Shown here: in pieces, positions 49,513 to 59,494 of the stretch
Layout: each line of letters starts with the position of its first letter
Numbering within the stretch: the first letter of the stretch is position 1
Assembly (NCBI RefSeq): GCF_003367475.1
Contig: NZ_QRHA01000015.1
Coordinates: forward strand, 1 to 63,411
Origin: Alteromonas aestuariivivens
GTDB taxonomy: Bacteria > Pseudomonadota > Gammaproteobacteria > Enterobacterales > Alteromonadaceae
Direction: 5' to 3'
Length of the DNA: 63,411 nt
Notes under the pieces: model-generated
Told to the model about the DNA's origin: nothing
Databases searched by the model: none
Seen by the model: the letters and a program-made list of their open reading frames with translations, nothing else
Made by a program: the position numbers and the translations under genes

Positions 49513-49779
49513 TTACTCCTCATCCACGCCATATTTTTTGTCCAGTGCATTCATTCTCGCCATGTAGACAAAAATGAGCACCACGAACACATAAATTGCG
49601 CCCTGCTGTGCAAACCAGAACCCAAGCTTGAAGCCAAAGAACTGAATGTTGTTCAGCACATCGGCAAACAAAATGCCCGCGCCAAACGACACAACAAACC
49701 AAATGATCAACAGCTTGACGAGGAGGGAGAGGTTCTCCTTCCAGTACGCCTTTTTGTCCTCTTCACTTCTGAATGCCAT
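49513..49779 (-). CDS. DUF4212 small subunit of the sodium:solute symporter
   Basis: 88 residues with two helices (about 21-42 and 48-72; LLVKLLIIWFVVSFGAGILF and GFWFAQQGAIYVFVVLIFVYM), starting with the typical EEDKKAYWKENLSLLVKLL. DUF4212 proteins are always encoded immediately before a VC_2705-type symporter and are thought to be its small subunit. First gene of this minus-strand unit. Confidence 0.9.
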   Translation of the reverse strand: MAFRSEEDKKAYWKENLSLLVKLLIIWFVVSFGAGILFADVLNNIQFFGFKLGFWFAQQGAIYVFVVLIFVYMARMNALDKKYGVDEE

Positions 49780-49966
49780 TTTTCCATCCTCATTTCAGGT
49801 TAAGCGGATGCTTCGTTTTTTACATTTTCCCAACACGGTGTAAGGTCACTCTGAAGCAACGCCTCTGGCAACGCCCATGAGTAAACCCCGGCTGGCACAA
49901 GATCCGAAAAAAGCCCCATAAACAGGAGCATTGGATATACTCTAGTCGTGCTGACCTTTTCGAGAA

Positions 49967-49983
49967 ATGAGACGATGGTCGTA
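49967..49983. promoter_or_regulatory. Putative CrbR operator in the symporter-crbS intergenic region
   Basis: Read toward crbS: atgagacgatggtcgta. It matches the two sites upstream of acs (14 of 17 positions against the one at 59531-59547). It ends 22 bases before a perfect TATAAT (50006-50011). On the other side, also after 22 bases, TAGAGT (49944-49939 on the minus strand) could serve the symporter operon. The centre lies near -43 of the predicted crbS start, usual for a LuxR-type activator that replaces a -35 box. Confidence 0.6.
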
Positions 49984-50005
49984 GGTGAGCTCACAATAAG
50001 ATGCG

Positions 50006-50011
50006 TATAAT
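50006..50011 (+). promoter_or_regulatory. -10 box of crbS
   Basis: Perfect TATAAT. No acceptable -35 hexamer lies at 16-18 bases, which suggests an activator-dependent promoter. Confidence 0.55.
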
Positions 50012-50047
50012 AATCACACCCTTGTGAATTTAATGTTAAGGAATGGC

Positions 50048-53000
50048 ATGGCTTTTGGTTGGGCCACACTGGCACTGCTGTACTTGCTGGCGTTGTTTTA
50101 CATTGCCAGCTGGGGCGACAAGAATTCGACTGCTGCACGCTGGCTTACCTCACATCCGGTAATTTATTCACTCGCTCTCGGAATATACTGTACCGCCTGG
50201 ACGTTTTTTGGTGCGGTAGGCCAGGCCTCCCGCGACAGCTGGATTTATCTCCCCATTCTGCTGGGCCCCATGCTGGTTTATCTGCTGGGGTACAAGTTTA
50301 TTTACAAGCTGATTCTGGTCAGCAAAAAACAGCACATCAACACGGTCGCCGACTTCATCGCCTCACGATACGGCAAGCGTCAGGCGGTTGCTTTACTGGT
50401 TACCCTAATAGCATTGCTGGCAACCATTCCGTATATTGCGCTGCAGCTCAAAGCAATAGGCAGTACGTTTCAGCTGTTAACACAGCAGCCTAACAGCAAC
50501 TTCATTGTGCTTATTGCAACCACTTTCATTGCCCTTTTCGCGATTTATTTTGGTACCAAGCAAACCGATGTTACCGAGTACCGAAGGGGCCTGATGCTGG
50601 CGATTGCATTTGAATCCAGCGTGAAACTGCTGGCCCTGATTCTGGTTGCCTGGGTTGGTTACCGGGCATGGCAGAACAGCCAGCAACCTCTCGACTTCTC
50701 ACCATTTTTAGGCGAACAGGCACTGGCACAATTTGGCTCCTATACCTTTGTGGCCCAAACCATAATGGCAGCGGCAGCGGTGGTGTGCCTGCCACGCCAG
50801 TTTCACGTGGCAATCATCGACAACCTGAGCCTTGGGCACCTCAAAACCGCCCGCTGGCTGTTTCCGGCCTATCTGGCCATCATGGCTGCCACCATCCCAA
50901 TTATTACACTCGCGGGCCAGGCTATTTTCGCGGGCAGCAGTGTTGAGCCAGATACCTACGTGCTTTCGATGGCCATACACGCCGATTCAGTGCTGCTGCA
51001 AATGATGGTGCTGTTTGGCGGTATGTCGGCCGCAACGGCCATGATCATCGTGGCGACACTGACGCTCAGCACCATGCTGACGAACGACGTGATCCTGCCG
51101 CGGCTGTTCGCGGTCAAGGAACTGACTCCCAAACACCGCGACTATGCCAAACGCATTCGCCTGATCCGCCGCATTGTGATTGGCCTGATTCTGGTGCTGG
51201 CCTTTTTCTACCACCAACAAATGACCAACAGCCGTTCGCTGCATTCCATTGGCCTGATTGCCTTTTCTCTGGTAATTCAGCTTATTCCCGCCATGTTGGG
51301 TGGCGTTTACTGGAAGCGGGCTCATGCCCACGGTGTTTATGCCGGATTGATGGTCGGACTGGTAACCTGGGTATTGTGGCTGGTACTACCGGTACTGAAC
51401 GAAGGCGCTACCATCATGCAGCAGAGCGAAATGATCAGTCAGGGGGCATTGCTGTCTCTGGGCGTCAACAGCCTGGCCTTCGTGGTGTTTTCCTGGTTCG
51501 CACCGGCACGCCTGATCGACAAGATTCAGGCTGAGGCGTTTGTAGCGCCCACCGATGTACGTAACGGCCTGCCCAAAGAGCCCAGCGCCGACATTACGGT
51601 TGAAGATCTGATTACCCTGCTGTCGACCTTTATGGGCGACCGGCGATGTGAACAGCTGGTTGAAGAATACCAACTCAGGAACCAGTGTCGGGTTAGCCGA
51701 AACCACATGCCCGATCAAGCCTTTATGGCATTCTGCGAGCGGGCTTTGGGTGGAGTTATCGGTGCTTCCAGCGCCAAGGCGCTGATTGACAGCATTCTGA
51801 ATGGCAAGAAACTCGACTTCACTGAAGTAATTAATTTCTTCGACGACACAACCCAGGCCATGCAATTCAACATGACCGCGTTGCTCACGTCGCTGGAAAA
51901 CATGGATCAGGGCATAAGTGTGATCGACAAGCACCTCAATCTGGTTGCCTGGAACAAGCGCTATGCGAACCTGTATCGCTACCCGGATGAATTGCTGGCC
52001 GTAGGCACCCCCATCGAAAAACTGATTCGCTACAATGCGGCTCAGGGCGAATTTGGCCATGGCGATGTGGAGGATCAGGTTGAAAAGCGACTTGAGCACC
52101 TACGCTCCGGTACCCCCCACCGATTTACCCGCCAGCGCAGTGATGGCACCGTAATTGAAATGGTGGGCAACCCGCTCCCCGGCGGCGGATTCGTTACCAG
52201 TTTTAACGACGTAACCGGCCATATTGAAATTCAGCAGGCGCTGGAAGAATCAAACATTAACCTCGAAGCCAGGATCCAGAAACGTACCGAAGAGGTTCAC
52301 TCCATTAACGCCGAACTGCGCATGGAGATCGAACGCCGTTACGAGGCAGAAAAGGAACTCATTCGTGCCCGCAAGGCGGCTGAGGACGCCAATGCCAGTA
52401 AAACCCGCTTTCTGGCGCTTGCCAGCCATGACATTCTGCAACCCCTGAATGCCGCCAAACTTTACGTTACAGCTTTGCAGGAAGCCTCTCTGCCCAACTC
52501 AGTGTCGGAAATCATTACCAAACTGAATCACAGTGTCAGTTCCAGTGAGGCCCTTATCGGCACCTTGCTGGACATCGCCCGTTTAGACCAGGGGGACCTG
52601 AAACCCAAGCTCGAGCCGGTTGATGTCCGTGCGCTGCTAACCCCACTGGTGGACGAAATGCGCATGCGTGCCAGCGAAAAAGGCTTGCAGCTTAAAACCC
52701 GGTTGCAACCGCACTGGGCAATGGCGGACCCGACATTTCTGTACCGAATTGTGCAGAATCTTCTGTCCAATGCGGTTAAATACACCGAAAAGGGCAAAGT
52801 GTTACTCACAGCCCGGTGCCTGGGAGACAACCTGGTTATCTCAGTTCATGACACTGGCATTGGTATTTCACAGCAACAACAGGGGCTTATTTTCAGTGAT
52901 TTCTTTCGCACCAACGACAGCCACGAACACGGTATGGGGCTAGGGCTGGGCGTAGTTCGCAGACTAAGCCAGCAACTTCAGGGGCACATTCAGGTGCGTT

Positions 53001-53524
53001 CATGCCCTGGCAAAGGCAGCAGCTTCAGCCTGACCATTGCAAAATGCGCCCCTGCTGCGCCCGCTCTGCCCAAGGGGTTGATTGCATCGACCACCTTTCA
53101 GGGCCTTCGGGTGTTGTGTGTGGACGACCAGCAGGAGAATCTGGATGCCATGCGAACCCTGCTGGAAAGGTGGGGCGTGAAAGTGTCGCTGGCAGACAAC
53201 TGGAACGATGCTATCCGTCAGGCCGACATCATATCACCGCAAATTCTGTTGATGGATTATCAACTCGGCTTTGACAAAAATGGGCTCGAACTGATTGATG
53301 CCATACGAACCCATCTGAACATAGTTTTGCCCGCTGCACTGATCACCGCAACCCAGGAAGAGGAACTGGTTATGCGGTGCCGGGAACAGGGAGTCAACTA
53401 CCTGACCAAACCGCTGAAACCGGCCAAATTACGCGCACTGCTACAAAGTATGACCCGCTACATCAAGGAAGCTGAGGTGCGGGAAGATCACAGTCAGGAT
53501 TCTTTGGCCGGCAGTTCTTCCTGA
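50048..53524 (+). CDS. crbS: CrbS-like hybrid sensor kinase with symporter domain
   Basis: 1158 residues from the ATG with aagga upstream. In order: an SLC5/SSS-type transporter domain with about 13 helices (1-480), a PAS_7 domain (about 612-720, LTSLENMDQGISVIDKHLNL), HisKA with phospho-acceptor His794 in ASHDILQPLNAA, a HATPase domain (NLLSNAVKYTEKG, DTGIGIS, GLGLGVV) and a C-terminal receiver with Asp1070 in LLMDYQL. This architecture is that of CrbS, which with CrbR activates acs in Vibrio and Pseudomonas. The gene lies opposite the symporter operon and 3 kb from crbR-acs. Its 3' end overlaps the convergent channel gene by 31 bases. Confidence 0.88.
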   Translation: MAFGWATLALLYLLALFYIASWGDKNSTAARWLTSHPVIYSLALGIYCTAWTFFGAVGQASRDSWIYLPILLGPMLVYLLGYKFIYKLILVSKKQHINTVADFIASRYGKRQAVALLVTLIALLATIPYIALQLKAIGSTFQLLTQQPNSNFIVLIATTFIALFAIYFGTKQTDVTEYRRGLMLAIAFESSVKLLALILVAWVGYRAWQNSQQPLDFSPFLGEQALAQFGSYTFVAQTIMAAAAVVCLPRQFHVAIIDNLSLGHLKTARWLFPAYLAIMAATIPIITLAGQAIFAGSSVEPDTYVLSMAIHADSVLLQMMVLFGGMSAATAMIIVATLTLSTMLTNDVILPRLFAVKELTPKHRDYAKRIRLIRRIVIGLILVLAFFYHQQMTNSRSLHSIGLIAFSLVIQLIPAMLGGVYWKRAHAHGVYAGLMVGLVTWVLWLVLPVLNEGATIMQQSEMISQGALLSLGVNSLAFVVFSWFAPARLIDKIQAEAFVAPTDVRNGLPKEPSADITVEDLITLLSTFMGDRRCEQLVEEYQLRNQCRVSRNHMPDQAFMAFCERALGGVIGASSAKALIDSILNGKKLDFTEVINFFDDTTQAMQFNMTALLTSLENMDQGISVIDKHLNLVAWNKRYANLYRYPDELLAVGTPIEKLIRYNAAQGEFGHGDVEDQVEKRLEHLRSGTPHRFTRQRSDGTVIEMVGNPLPGGGFVTSFNDVTGHIEIQQALEESNINLEARIQKRTEEVHSINAELRMEIERRYEAEKELIRARKAAEDANASKTRFLALASHDILQPLNAAKLYVTALQEASLPNSVSEIITKLNHSVSSSEALIGTLLDIARLDQGDLKPKLEPVDVRALLTPLVDEMRMRASEKGLQLKTRLQPHWAMADPTFLYRIVQNLLSNAVKYTEKGKVLLTARCLGDNLVISVHDTGIGISQQQQGLIFSDFFRTNDSHEHGMGLGLGVVRRLSQQLQGHIQVRSCPGKGSSFSLTIAKCAPAAPALPKGLIASTTFQGLRVLCVDDQQENLDAMRTLLERWGVKVSLADNWNDAIRQADIISPQILLMDYQLGFDKNGLELIDAIRTHLNIVLPAALITATQEEELVMRCREQGVNYLTKPLKPAKLRALLQSMTRYIKEAEVREDHSQDSLAGSSS

Positions 53525-54090
53525 ACCGGTGGTGTGACGGTTACCTTACCCATGGACTGCCAATGCCCCTTAGGGTTTATCAGGGTCGGGCGGGTGAGAA
53601 TAAGGTTGTTGGGGTACAGCACGGTTTCCCGCTCCTGGGTCACCAGGCGGGTAGAAAACAGGTTAATGTCGGCAATGTACCCTTCCATGTAATTATCGCC
53701 ATCAAGGATACGGATGTAATTGCCCCGGCGATAAGCCACATTCGTGAGCAGGATAAAATAAGCGGTAATGTTACTTAACAATGACCAGTTGGCGAACAGC
53801 GCCACACCGGTAAGTGTCACTATGGACGTGGACATGACCAACAGGCCGGAAAAATCCACCCCCCATACCAACAACAGTAAAGCAAGCGATATGGTGGCGC
53901 TGAGCACGCGGATAACAAACAGGCCCTTAATAGTGCTGGAGGATTTGAGCTTGCTGCTCTCAATGTTCTTTTCCAGCCTGGGCAGGGCAAAGCGGGTCAT
54001 TACCGTATACAGCAACAGCACCACAACACTCCAGATCACATTGCTTTGGTAAGTCTCTATCCAGTCTATAATTTGTGCCATATCAAGCAT
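53494..54090 (-). CDS. MscS-family small-conductance mechanosensitive channel
   Basis: 198 residues from the ATG at 54090, eight bases from agga; another ATG three codons upstream touches that site. Three helices (about 17-37, 56-76 and 84-120) end in the pore-lining TM3 region (VTLTGVALFANWSLLSNITAYFILL), followed by the beta domain (YRRGNYIRILDGDNYMEGYIADINLFSTRLVTQERETVLYPNN). The protein is short, without the large C-terminal cage, as in many minimal MscS homologues. It releases solutes at osmotic downshock. Its coding end overlaps the end of crbS. Confidence 0.86.
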   Translation of the reverse strand: MLDMAQIIDWIETYQSNVIWSVVVLLLYTVMTRFALPRLEKNIESSKLKSSSTIKGLFVIRVLSATISLALLLLVWGVDFSGLLVMSTSIVTLTGVALFANWSLLSNITAYFILLTNVAYRRGNYIRILDGDNYMEGYIADINLFSTRLVTQERETVLYPNNLILTRPTLINPKGHWQSMGKVTVTPPVQEELPAKES

Positions 54091-54281
54091 CGAAAGCATC
54101 CTGTGATTAGGGAATAACCGAATTCCCCATTGTATAACAATCTTTTAGCGACGCGCCGGAATATATCATCTATAGTTAATGCTAAACATTTTTGCAGCGC
54201 CGAGTGACTAAAAATCGGTCACTTTTTGAATTCCCGCTGCACACATCAATAAGCTTTTATACGACAGGTAGCATTTTTCTT

Positions 54282-55187
54282 ATGCGCATTGCCATTTTAT
54301 CTCGCAATCCAAACCTTTACTCAACACAACGACTGGTAGATGCCGGCATCAAGCGTCATCACCAGGTTGACGTGATTGACACCATGCATTGTTACATGGA
54401 CATCACCAGCGCCAGGCCTTCCGTTCGCTACAAAGGAAAGAAACTGCCCTACTACGACGCCATTATCCCGCGCATTGGTGCTTCGGTCAGTTTTTACGGC
54501 ACCGCGGTGGTGCGCCAGTTTGAAATGATGGGTACCTACAGCATAAATGAGTCGGTTGCCATCAGCCGTTCACGGGACAAATTGCGTTCTCTGCAATTAC
54601 TGTCGCGCAAGGGCATTGGTATGCCCCGCACCGGCTTTGCCCACCACCCGGATAAAATCGACGATTTGATCAAGAATGTCGGTGGAGCGCCGGTGGTGAT
54701 CAAGCTGCTTGAAGGAACCCAGGGCATTGGTGTGGTGCTGGCTGACACCCAGAAAGCCGCCGAGTCGATCATTGAGGCCTTTATGGGGCTGAATGCCAGT
54801 ATTCTGGTACAGGAATACATCAAGGAAGCAGGCGGTGCCGATATCCGCTGCCTGGTGGTAGGCGGTAAAGTGGTTGCTGCCATGAAGCGCCAGGCTGCCC
54901 CCGGCGAGTTTCGCTCCAATCTCCACCGGGGTGGTTCCGCCAGCCTTGTACGGCTGTCACCGGCAGAACGCAAGACCGCAATAGACGCTGCAAAAACCAT
55001 GGGGTTAAACTGCTGCGGGGTAGACATTTTGCGCTCCAATCACGGCCCGGTGGTCATGGAAGTAAACTCATCGCCGGGGCTGGAAGGGATCGAAACTGCA
55101 ACGCACAAAGACGTGGCAGGCATGATCATCGAATTTATCGAGAAAAGTGCCAAACCCAACAAAACGCAAACACGAGGAAAGGGATAG
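54282..55187 (+). CDS. rimK: RimK-type alpha-L-glutamate ligase
   Basis: 301 residues, matching E. coli RimK in length from the [20 protein letters not shown]-grasp features are [39 protein letters not shown] and the metal ligands in [14 protein letters not shown]. RimK adds glutamates to the C-terminus of ribosomal protein S6. It is followed without gap by an aspartoacylase-like gene and then a retropepsin-like gene, an arrangement similar to the Rim modification systems. Confidence 0.93.
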   Translation: MRIAILSRNPNLYSTQRLVDAGIKRHHQVDVIDTMHCYMDITSARPSVRYKGKKLPYYDAIIPRIGASVSFYGTAVVRQFEMMGTYSINESVAISRSRDKLRSLQLLSRKGIGMPRTGFAHHPDKIDDLIKNVGGAPVVIKLLEGTQGIGVVLADTQKAAESIIEAFMGLNASILVQEYIKEAGGADIRCLVVGGKVVAAMKRQAAPGEFRSNLHRGGSASLVRLSPAERKTAIDAAKTMGLNCCGVDILRSNHGPVVMEVNSSPGLEGIETATHKDVAGMIIEFIEKSAKPNKTQTRGKG

Positions 55188-56222
55188 TTGAAGCAGTCTG
55201 ACATTGAAATTGGTGGCCATGTCATAAAACCGGGTGAAACACTCAAAATCGAATTACCCATGCCGCCACTGTACACCGCTACCAATACAAGTATTCCGGT
55301 GTACGTTAAGCATGGGAAGCGACCTGGGCCGGTACTGTTTGTCAGTGCAGCCATCCACGGGGACGAACTGAATGGCATTGAAATTGTCGGCCGTTTAATT
55401 CGCTCCAAAAGCACTGCACGGTTACGTGGCACCCTGATCGCGGTGCCCATGGTCAATGTTTACGGCGTGCTTAGCCAGTCACGTTACTTACCTGACCGCC
55501 GGGATCTCAACCGCAGTTTTCCGGGCAGTAAGAAAGGCTCGCTGGCTGGCCGGCTGGCCAACCTGTTTTTCAAAGAGATTGTGTGCAAAAGCAATTACGG
55601 CATTGACCTGCATACCGGAGCAATTCACCGCAGCAATCTTCCTCAGGTGCGCGCCAATCTCTCTGACCCTGAGGTACTGGAAATGGCCAAGGCCTTTGGT
55701 ATTCCCGTGCTGCTGAACGCCGATATTCGGGACGGATCGCTGCGCCAGGCTGCGGGTGAAGTCGGAGTGAAAGTTCTTTTATACGAAGCAGGGCAGGCCC
55801 TGCGCTACGACGAATTTTCCATCCGCGCAGGCTTACGTGGGGTGCTGAACACCATGCGCCACCTTGGCATGCTCAACAAAAGTCGCAGTAAAGGGCATGA
55901 TATTGCCCGCTTTATTGCCAGTGAAAGTGGTTGGGTACGGGCCCCTGAAAGTGGTTTTGTAAATCACCTGGCCCAACTCGGCGACCATGTCAGTAAAGGC
56001 GACAAACTGGCAACCATTACCGATTCCTTTGGCACCTTTCTGGCCAATATAGTCAGCCCGGCTGAAGGTGTGGTTATCGGCAAACAGAATATTCCGCTCA
56101 CCCAGGAAGGTGAAGCAATTTACCATATTGCCTATTTCAAACAACCGGATACCGTTGCCGAACACGTCGAATTGTTGCAGGACAACCTGGTGCTCGGTGA
56201 ACAAACAGTGGTAGAAGAATAG
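55188..56222 (+). CDS. Succinylglutamate desuccinylase/aspartoacylase family protein
   Basis: 344 residues. Zinc ligands are His57 and Glu60 in AAIHGDELNG and His142 in GIDLHTGA; the DRRDLNRSFPGS loop binds substrate. It starts with TTG directly after the rimK stop, preceded by gaggaaaggga. The C-terminal part (about 250-330, SGFVNHLAQLGDHVSKGDKL) has a biotinyl/lipoyl-like hairpin. The co-occurrence with rimK is common and suggests that it acts on glutamyl or related peptide products, but its reaction is not established. Confidence 0.9.
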   Translation: MKQSDIEIGGHVIKPGETLKIELPMPPLYTATNTSIPVYVKHGKRPGPVLFVSAAIHGDELNGIEIVGRLIRSKSTARLRGTLIAVPMVNVYGVLSQSRYLPDRRDLNRSFPGSKKGSLAGRLANLFFKEIVCKSNYGIDLHTGAIHRSNLPQVRANLSDPEVLEMAKAFGIPVLLNADIRDGSLRQAAGEVGVKVLLYEAGQALRYDEFSIRAGLRGVLNTMRHLGMLNKSRSKGHDIARFIASESGWVRAPESGFVNHLAQLGDHVSKGDKLATITDSFGTFLANIVSPAEGVVIGKQNIPLTQEGEAIYHIAYFKQPDTVAEHVELLQDNLVLGEQTVVEE

Positions 56223-56242
56223 CTAGAGGCTCAAGATACACC

Positions 56243-56677
56243 ATGGGAAACAAACGCATTGTTGGCGCACTTGAATTGTGTGACCTACCCGAACTCGCCA
56301 TTTCCAACCTGAACATTAGGGTGGATACCGGCGCTGCCACCTCCTCATTGCACGTAGATAATTTGGAAGAGTTCGAGAAAGACGACGAACTTTGGGTCAG
56401 TTTTGACATCCATCCGGACATTCACGATGTCGACAGAATTGTACGCCGCGAGGCCAAGGTACAAGGTCAGAAAAGAATAAAAAGCTCTACCGCTACCCGA
56501 GAGCACCGATATGTGATCAACACTCCAATTGTCATCGCCGGGGAGCAATGGCTGATCCAGCTGACCCTGACAGATCGCTCAGAAATGACATACCTGATGC
56601 TGCTGGGCAGAGAAGCCATGGCAGGCCGCTTTCTGGTCGACCCTGAACACGATTTTCTGCTTACAGGACAGGATTAA
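56243..56677 (+). CDS. Retropepsin-like RimB/ATP-dependent zinc protease family protein
   Basis: 144 residues. The aspartyl-protease-like motif is VDTGAATSSLHVDN with Asp28; the rest includes the family block FLVDPEHDFLL near the end. These single-domain proteins (RimB/YcgS-like) are annotated as putative ATP-dependent zinc proteases but have a retropepsin fold. In Pseudomonas a RimB protease removes glutamates added by RimK, so antagonism to the upstream ligase is plausible. It is third in the rimK operon, 20 bases after the second gene. Confidence 0.85.
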   Translation: MGNKRIVGALELCDLPELAISNLNIRVDTGAATSSLHVDNLEEFEKDDELWVSFDIHPDIHDVDRIVRREAKVQGQKRIKSSTATREHRYVINTPIVIAGEQWLIQLTLTDRSEMTYLMLLGREAMAGRFLVDPEHDFLLTGQD

Positions 56678-56690
56678 TACCACCGTTCTG

Positions 56691-56705
56691 GGGCCCGTTG
56701 GGCCC
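56691..56705. terminator. Possible hairpin between rim operon and crbR
   Basis: gggccc-gtt-gggccc between convergent genes. No T-run follows, so termination is uncertain. Confidence 0.3.
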
Positions 56706-56736
56706 GGCTAAGAAACGTGCAGGCACGACATCAACA

Positions 56737-57390
56737 TTAGTGACCGGCCGAGGAAGGTGGTTCCAGCTCAAGTTGGGAGGCAATCAAAACTGCCTGAGTG
56801 CGGTTATTGATACCCAGTTTTTTAAATATTGCGGTAACGTGCGCTTTTACCGTTGCCTCAGCAATATCCAAATTGTAACCGATCTGTTTATTCAACAAAC
56901 CGTCACGCATAAAACACAGCACCTTGTACTGGGATGGGGTGAGGCTGGCAACCTTGTCAGCCAACTCAGAGAACTGTTCGTCCACATCTTCCAGTTTTTC
57001 ACTGACCGAGGCAGGCAACCAAATGTCCCCTCCGAGTATCGCCTGCACAGCACTGGCAATATCGCCGGAACTGGCGGTTTTGGGAATAAACCCCAGCGCG
57101 CCAACTCCGACAATTTTGGAAATGATCACCGGGTCTTCGGTTCCGGAAACTACCGCAACCGGCAATTCGGGAAACAATTTTCGAATGTGCAGCAAGCCGA
57201 ACAAATCGTGGCTGCCCGGCATGTGTAAATCCAGTAACAGCAGATCCACATCTTCCTGCTCAAGAATGCCGACAGTGGAAGTTAAGTCCCCCGCTTCCCG
57301 AATCTCCAGTTCCGGCAAAGTCAGAGACAGGGCCCCTTTCAGGGCGTCCCGGTAAAGGGGGTGATCGTCAGCAATCAGCAGCGTTACCAT
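56737..57390 (-). CDS. crbR: CrbR-like LuxR-family response regulator
   Basis: 217 residues. The receiver has Asp8/Asp9 and phospho-acceptor Asp54 in LLLLDLHMPG; the C-terminal LuxR-type HTH (about 148-205) reads LTPSQYKVLCFMRDGLLNKQIGYNLDIAEATVKAHVTAIFKKL. It lies 27 bases after acs on the same strand, with a strong gggaggg site, so it is in the acs operon. Synteny with acs and a CrbS-type kinase identifies it as the CrbR/ErdR-type activator of acetate use. Co-transcription with acs would give positive feedback. Confidence 0.88.
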   Translation of the reverse strand: MVTLLIADDHPLYRDALKGALSLTLPELEIREAGDLTSTVGILEQEDVDLLLLDLHMPGSHDLFGLLHIRKLFPELPVAVVSGTEDPVIISKIVGVGALGFIPKTASSGDIASAVQAILGGDIWLPASVSEKLEDVDEQFSELADKVASLTPSQYKVLCFMRDGLLNKQIGYNLDIAEATVKAHVTAIFKKLGINNRTQAVLIASQLELEPPSSAGH

Positions 57391-57417
57391 ATTCCCTCCC
57401 GCTCATTGAGCCCCAGC

Positions 57418-59364
57418 CTATTTGTTCAGCCTTTCCGCAATCAGGGCATCCACAACGGAAGGGTCGGCCAGGGTCGATGTATCGCCTAGCTGCTCATGCT
57501 CGTTTGCGGCGATTTTACGCAGTATACGCCGCATAATTTTCCCGGATCGAGTTTTGGGTAGCCCCTTCGACCACTGGATTTTGTCTGGTGCTGCAATCGG
57601 GCTCAGTTCACTTCTTACCCAGCTTTTGAGTTCAGCCGTCAAAGCGTCGTCCGCCACCACTCCTTCATTCGGCGTCACATATACGTATATGCCCTGGCCC
57701 TTGATGTCATGCGGGTAACCAACCACGGCGGCTTCAGCCACTTTGGGGTGGGCTACCAGCGCACTTTCAATTTCGGCCGTGCCGAGGCGATGGCCTGATA
57801 CATTCAGCACATCATCCACCCGGCCCGTGATCCAGTAGTAACCGTCTTCGTCCCGGCGAGCGCCGTCCCCGGTAAAGTACACTCCGGCATACGCACTGAA
57901 ATAGGTACTGATAAACCGATCGTGATCGCCATACACAGTTCGGGCCTGGCTGGGCCAGCTGTCCTTGATCACCAGATTCCCCTCTGCGGCACCTTCGAGT
58001 TCATTACCTTCGGCATCAAACAGCGCTGGTTGAATGCCGAAAAACGGGCGCGTGGCAGAACCGGGCTTCAATGCAGACGCCCCGGGAAGCGGGGTGATCA
58101 TAATGCCGCCGGTTTCCGTCTGCCACCAGGTATCCACTATGGGGCAACGGTCCTTACCCAGTACCCGGTGATACCATTCCCAGGCTTCCGGATTGATTGG
58201 CTCGCCAACGGAACCCAACAGACGCAGTGAGGACACATCGCACCCCTCGGCCGGTTTATCACCATGGGCCATCAGTGCACGGATCGCTGTGGGCGCTGTA
58301 TACAAGCTGTTTACTTTATACTTTTCAACTACCTGAGCAATACGTGTGACGTCCGGGTAAGTCGGTACGCCTTCGAAAAAAACCTGACTGGCACCGTTTG
58401 TTAGCGGGCCATAAACCATGTAGCTGTGGCCAGTTATCCAGCCTACGTCGGCTGAGCACCAGTAAATATCGTCGGGCTTGTAGTCGAACACGTACCTGAA
58501 TGTCATCGAGGTATACAACAGATATCCGCCGGTGGTATGCACCACCCCTTTAGGTTTACCGGTGGAGCCTGAGGTGTACAGAATGAACAGCGGATCTTCG
58601 GCGTTCATGACTTCCGGTTCACACTGGCTGGAGCATTCCGCCACCAGTGTCTGCCAGTCAACGTCCACGCCCTCATTCCAGGCCACATCCCCGCCAGTAA
58701 GTTTATACACCAAAGCGTGTGTAATAGACGGGCAGGCACCATTAGCCAGGGCCCGGTCCACATTGTTTTTCAGAGGTACGCTGCGCCCGGCCCGGCGGCC
58801 TTCGTCACAGGTAATGATAACCTTTGCGGCGCTGTCATTAATCCGGTCTGCTATGGCGTTGGGAGAAAACCCGCCAAATATCACTGAGTGAACTGCACCA
58901 ATTCGCGCACAAGCCTGCATAGCATAAGCAGCCTGGGGTACCATGGGCATATAGATGGCTACCCTGTCACCTTTACCCACTCCCAGTTTTTTAAGGCCAT
59001 TAGCCAGTTTGCACACCTCATCGTGCAATTGCTGATAGGTAATGGTCTCGCTGTCACCCGGTGTGTCCCCTTCCCAGTACAGCGCCACTTTCTGGGCTTT
59101 ATCCGCAAGGTGACGATCAATGCAGTTATAGCTGGCATTGATTTCGCCGTCTTCAAACCATTTAATGGAAACCGACTCTTTGCCAAATACGGTATTTTTT
59201 ACTTTGGTGGGCGGCGTAAACCAGTCGAGGGTTTTGGCATGTTCGCCCCAGAACGCAACCGGGTCCTGCACCGATTTTTGATACATCTGCTCATATTGCT
59301 GTTGGGTAAGATGGGTGTCCCTGAGAATGTTGTCCGGTACTGGATACGTCTTACTGGCAGTCAT
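57418..59364 (-). CDS. acs: Acetyl-CoA synthetase
   Basis: 648 residues. It converts acetate, ATP and CoA to acetyl-CoA. The ANL-family phosphate loop [15 protein letters not shown], the WWQTETGG block, [20 protein letters not shown] and the C-terminal acetylation site [12 protein letters not shown] are present. Length is as in E. coli Acs. The start has ggagg. Two copies of the putative CrbR site lie upstream of the predicted promoter. Confidence 0.97.
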   Translation of the reverse strand: MTASKTYPVPDNILRDTHLTQQQYEQMYQKSVQDPVAFWGEHAKTLDWFTPPTKVKNTVFGKESVSIKWFEDGEINASYNCIDRHLADKAQKVALYWEGDTPGDSETITYQQLHDEVCKLANGLKKLGVGKGDRVAIYMPMVPQAAYAMQACARIGAVHSVIFGGFSPNAIADRINDSAAKVIITCDEGRRAGRSVPLKNNVDRALANGACPSITHALVYKLTGGDVAWNEGVDVDWQTLVAECSSQCEPEVMNAEDPLFILYTSGSTGKPKGVVHTTGGYLLYTSMTFRYVFDYKPDDIYWCSADVGWITGHSYMVYGPLTNGASQVFFEGVPTYPDVTRIAQVVEKYKVNSLYTAPTAIRALMAHGDKPAEGCDVSSLRLLGSVGEPINPEAWEWYHRVLGKDRCPIVDTWWQTETGGIMITPLPGASALKPGSATRPFFGIQPALFDAEGNELEGAAEGNLVIKDSWPSQARTVYGDHDRFISTYFSAYAGVYFTGDGARRDEDGYYWITGRVDDVLNVSGHRLGTAEIESALVAHPKVAEAAVVGYPHDIKGQGIYVYVTPNEGVVADDALTAELKSWVRSELSPIAAPDKIQWSKGLPKTRSGKIMRRILRKIAANEHEQLGDTSTLADPSVVDALIAERLNK

Positions 59365-59466
59365 TCTGTGCCTCCATAATGAAATAATTCAAGATATGAA
59401 AAGTCGATTTGTGTTTAGCAAATGCACAACATTAACACTAAAAAGAACCCGACTCTCCGACTCAAC

Positions 59467-59472
59467 ACTGTA
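59467..59472 (-). promoter_or_regulatory. Putative -10 box of acs
   Basis: On the minus strand TACAGT, four of six consensus matches, 22 bases downstream of the nearer operator copy. The same spacing is seen at crbS, which is the reason for choosing it. It implies an untranslated leader of about 95 bases. Confidence 0.45.
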
Positions 59473-59494
59473 GCCCGAAATGATCAAAGCAAAA

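Noticed and set aside
48716..49567. 283-codon open frame opposite the symporter
   Set aside because: Shadow of the symporter gene; His/Gln-rich translation without domain features.
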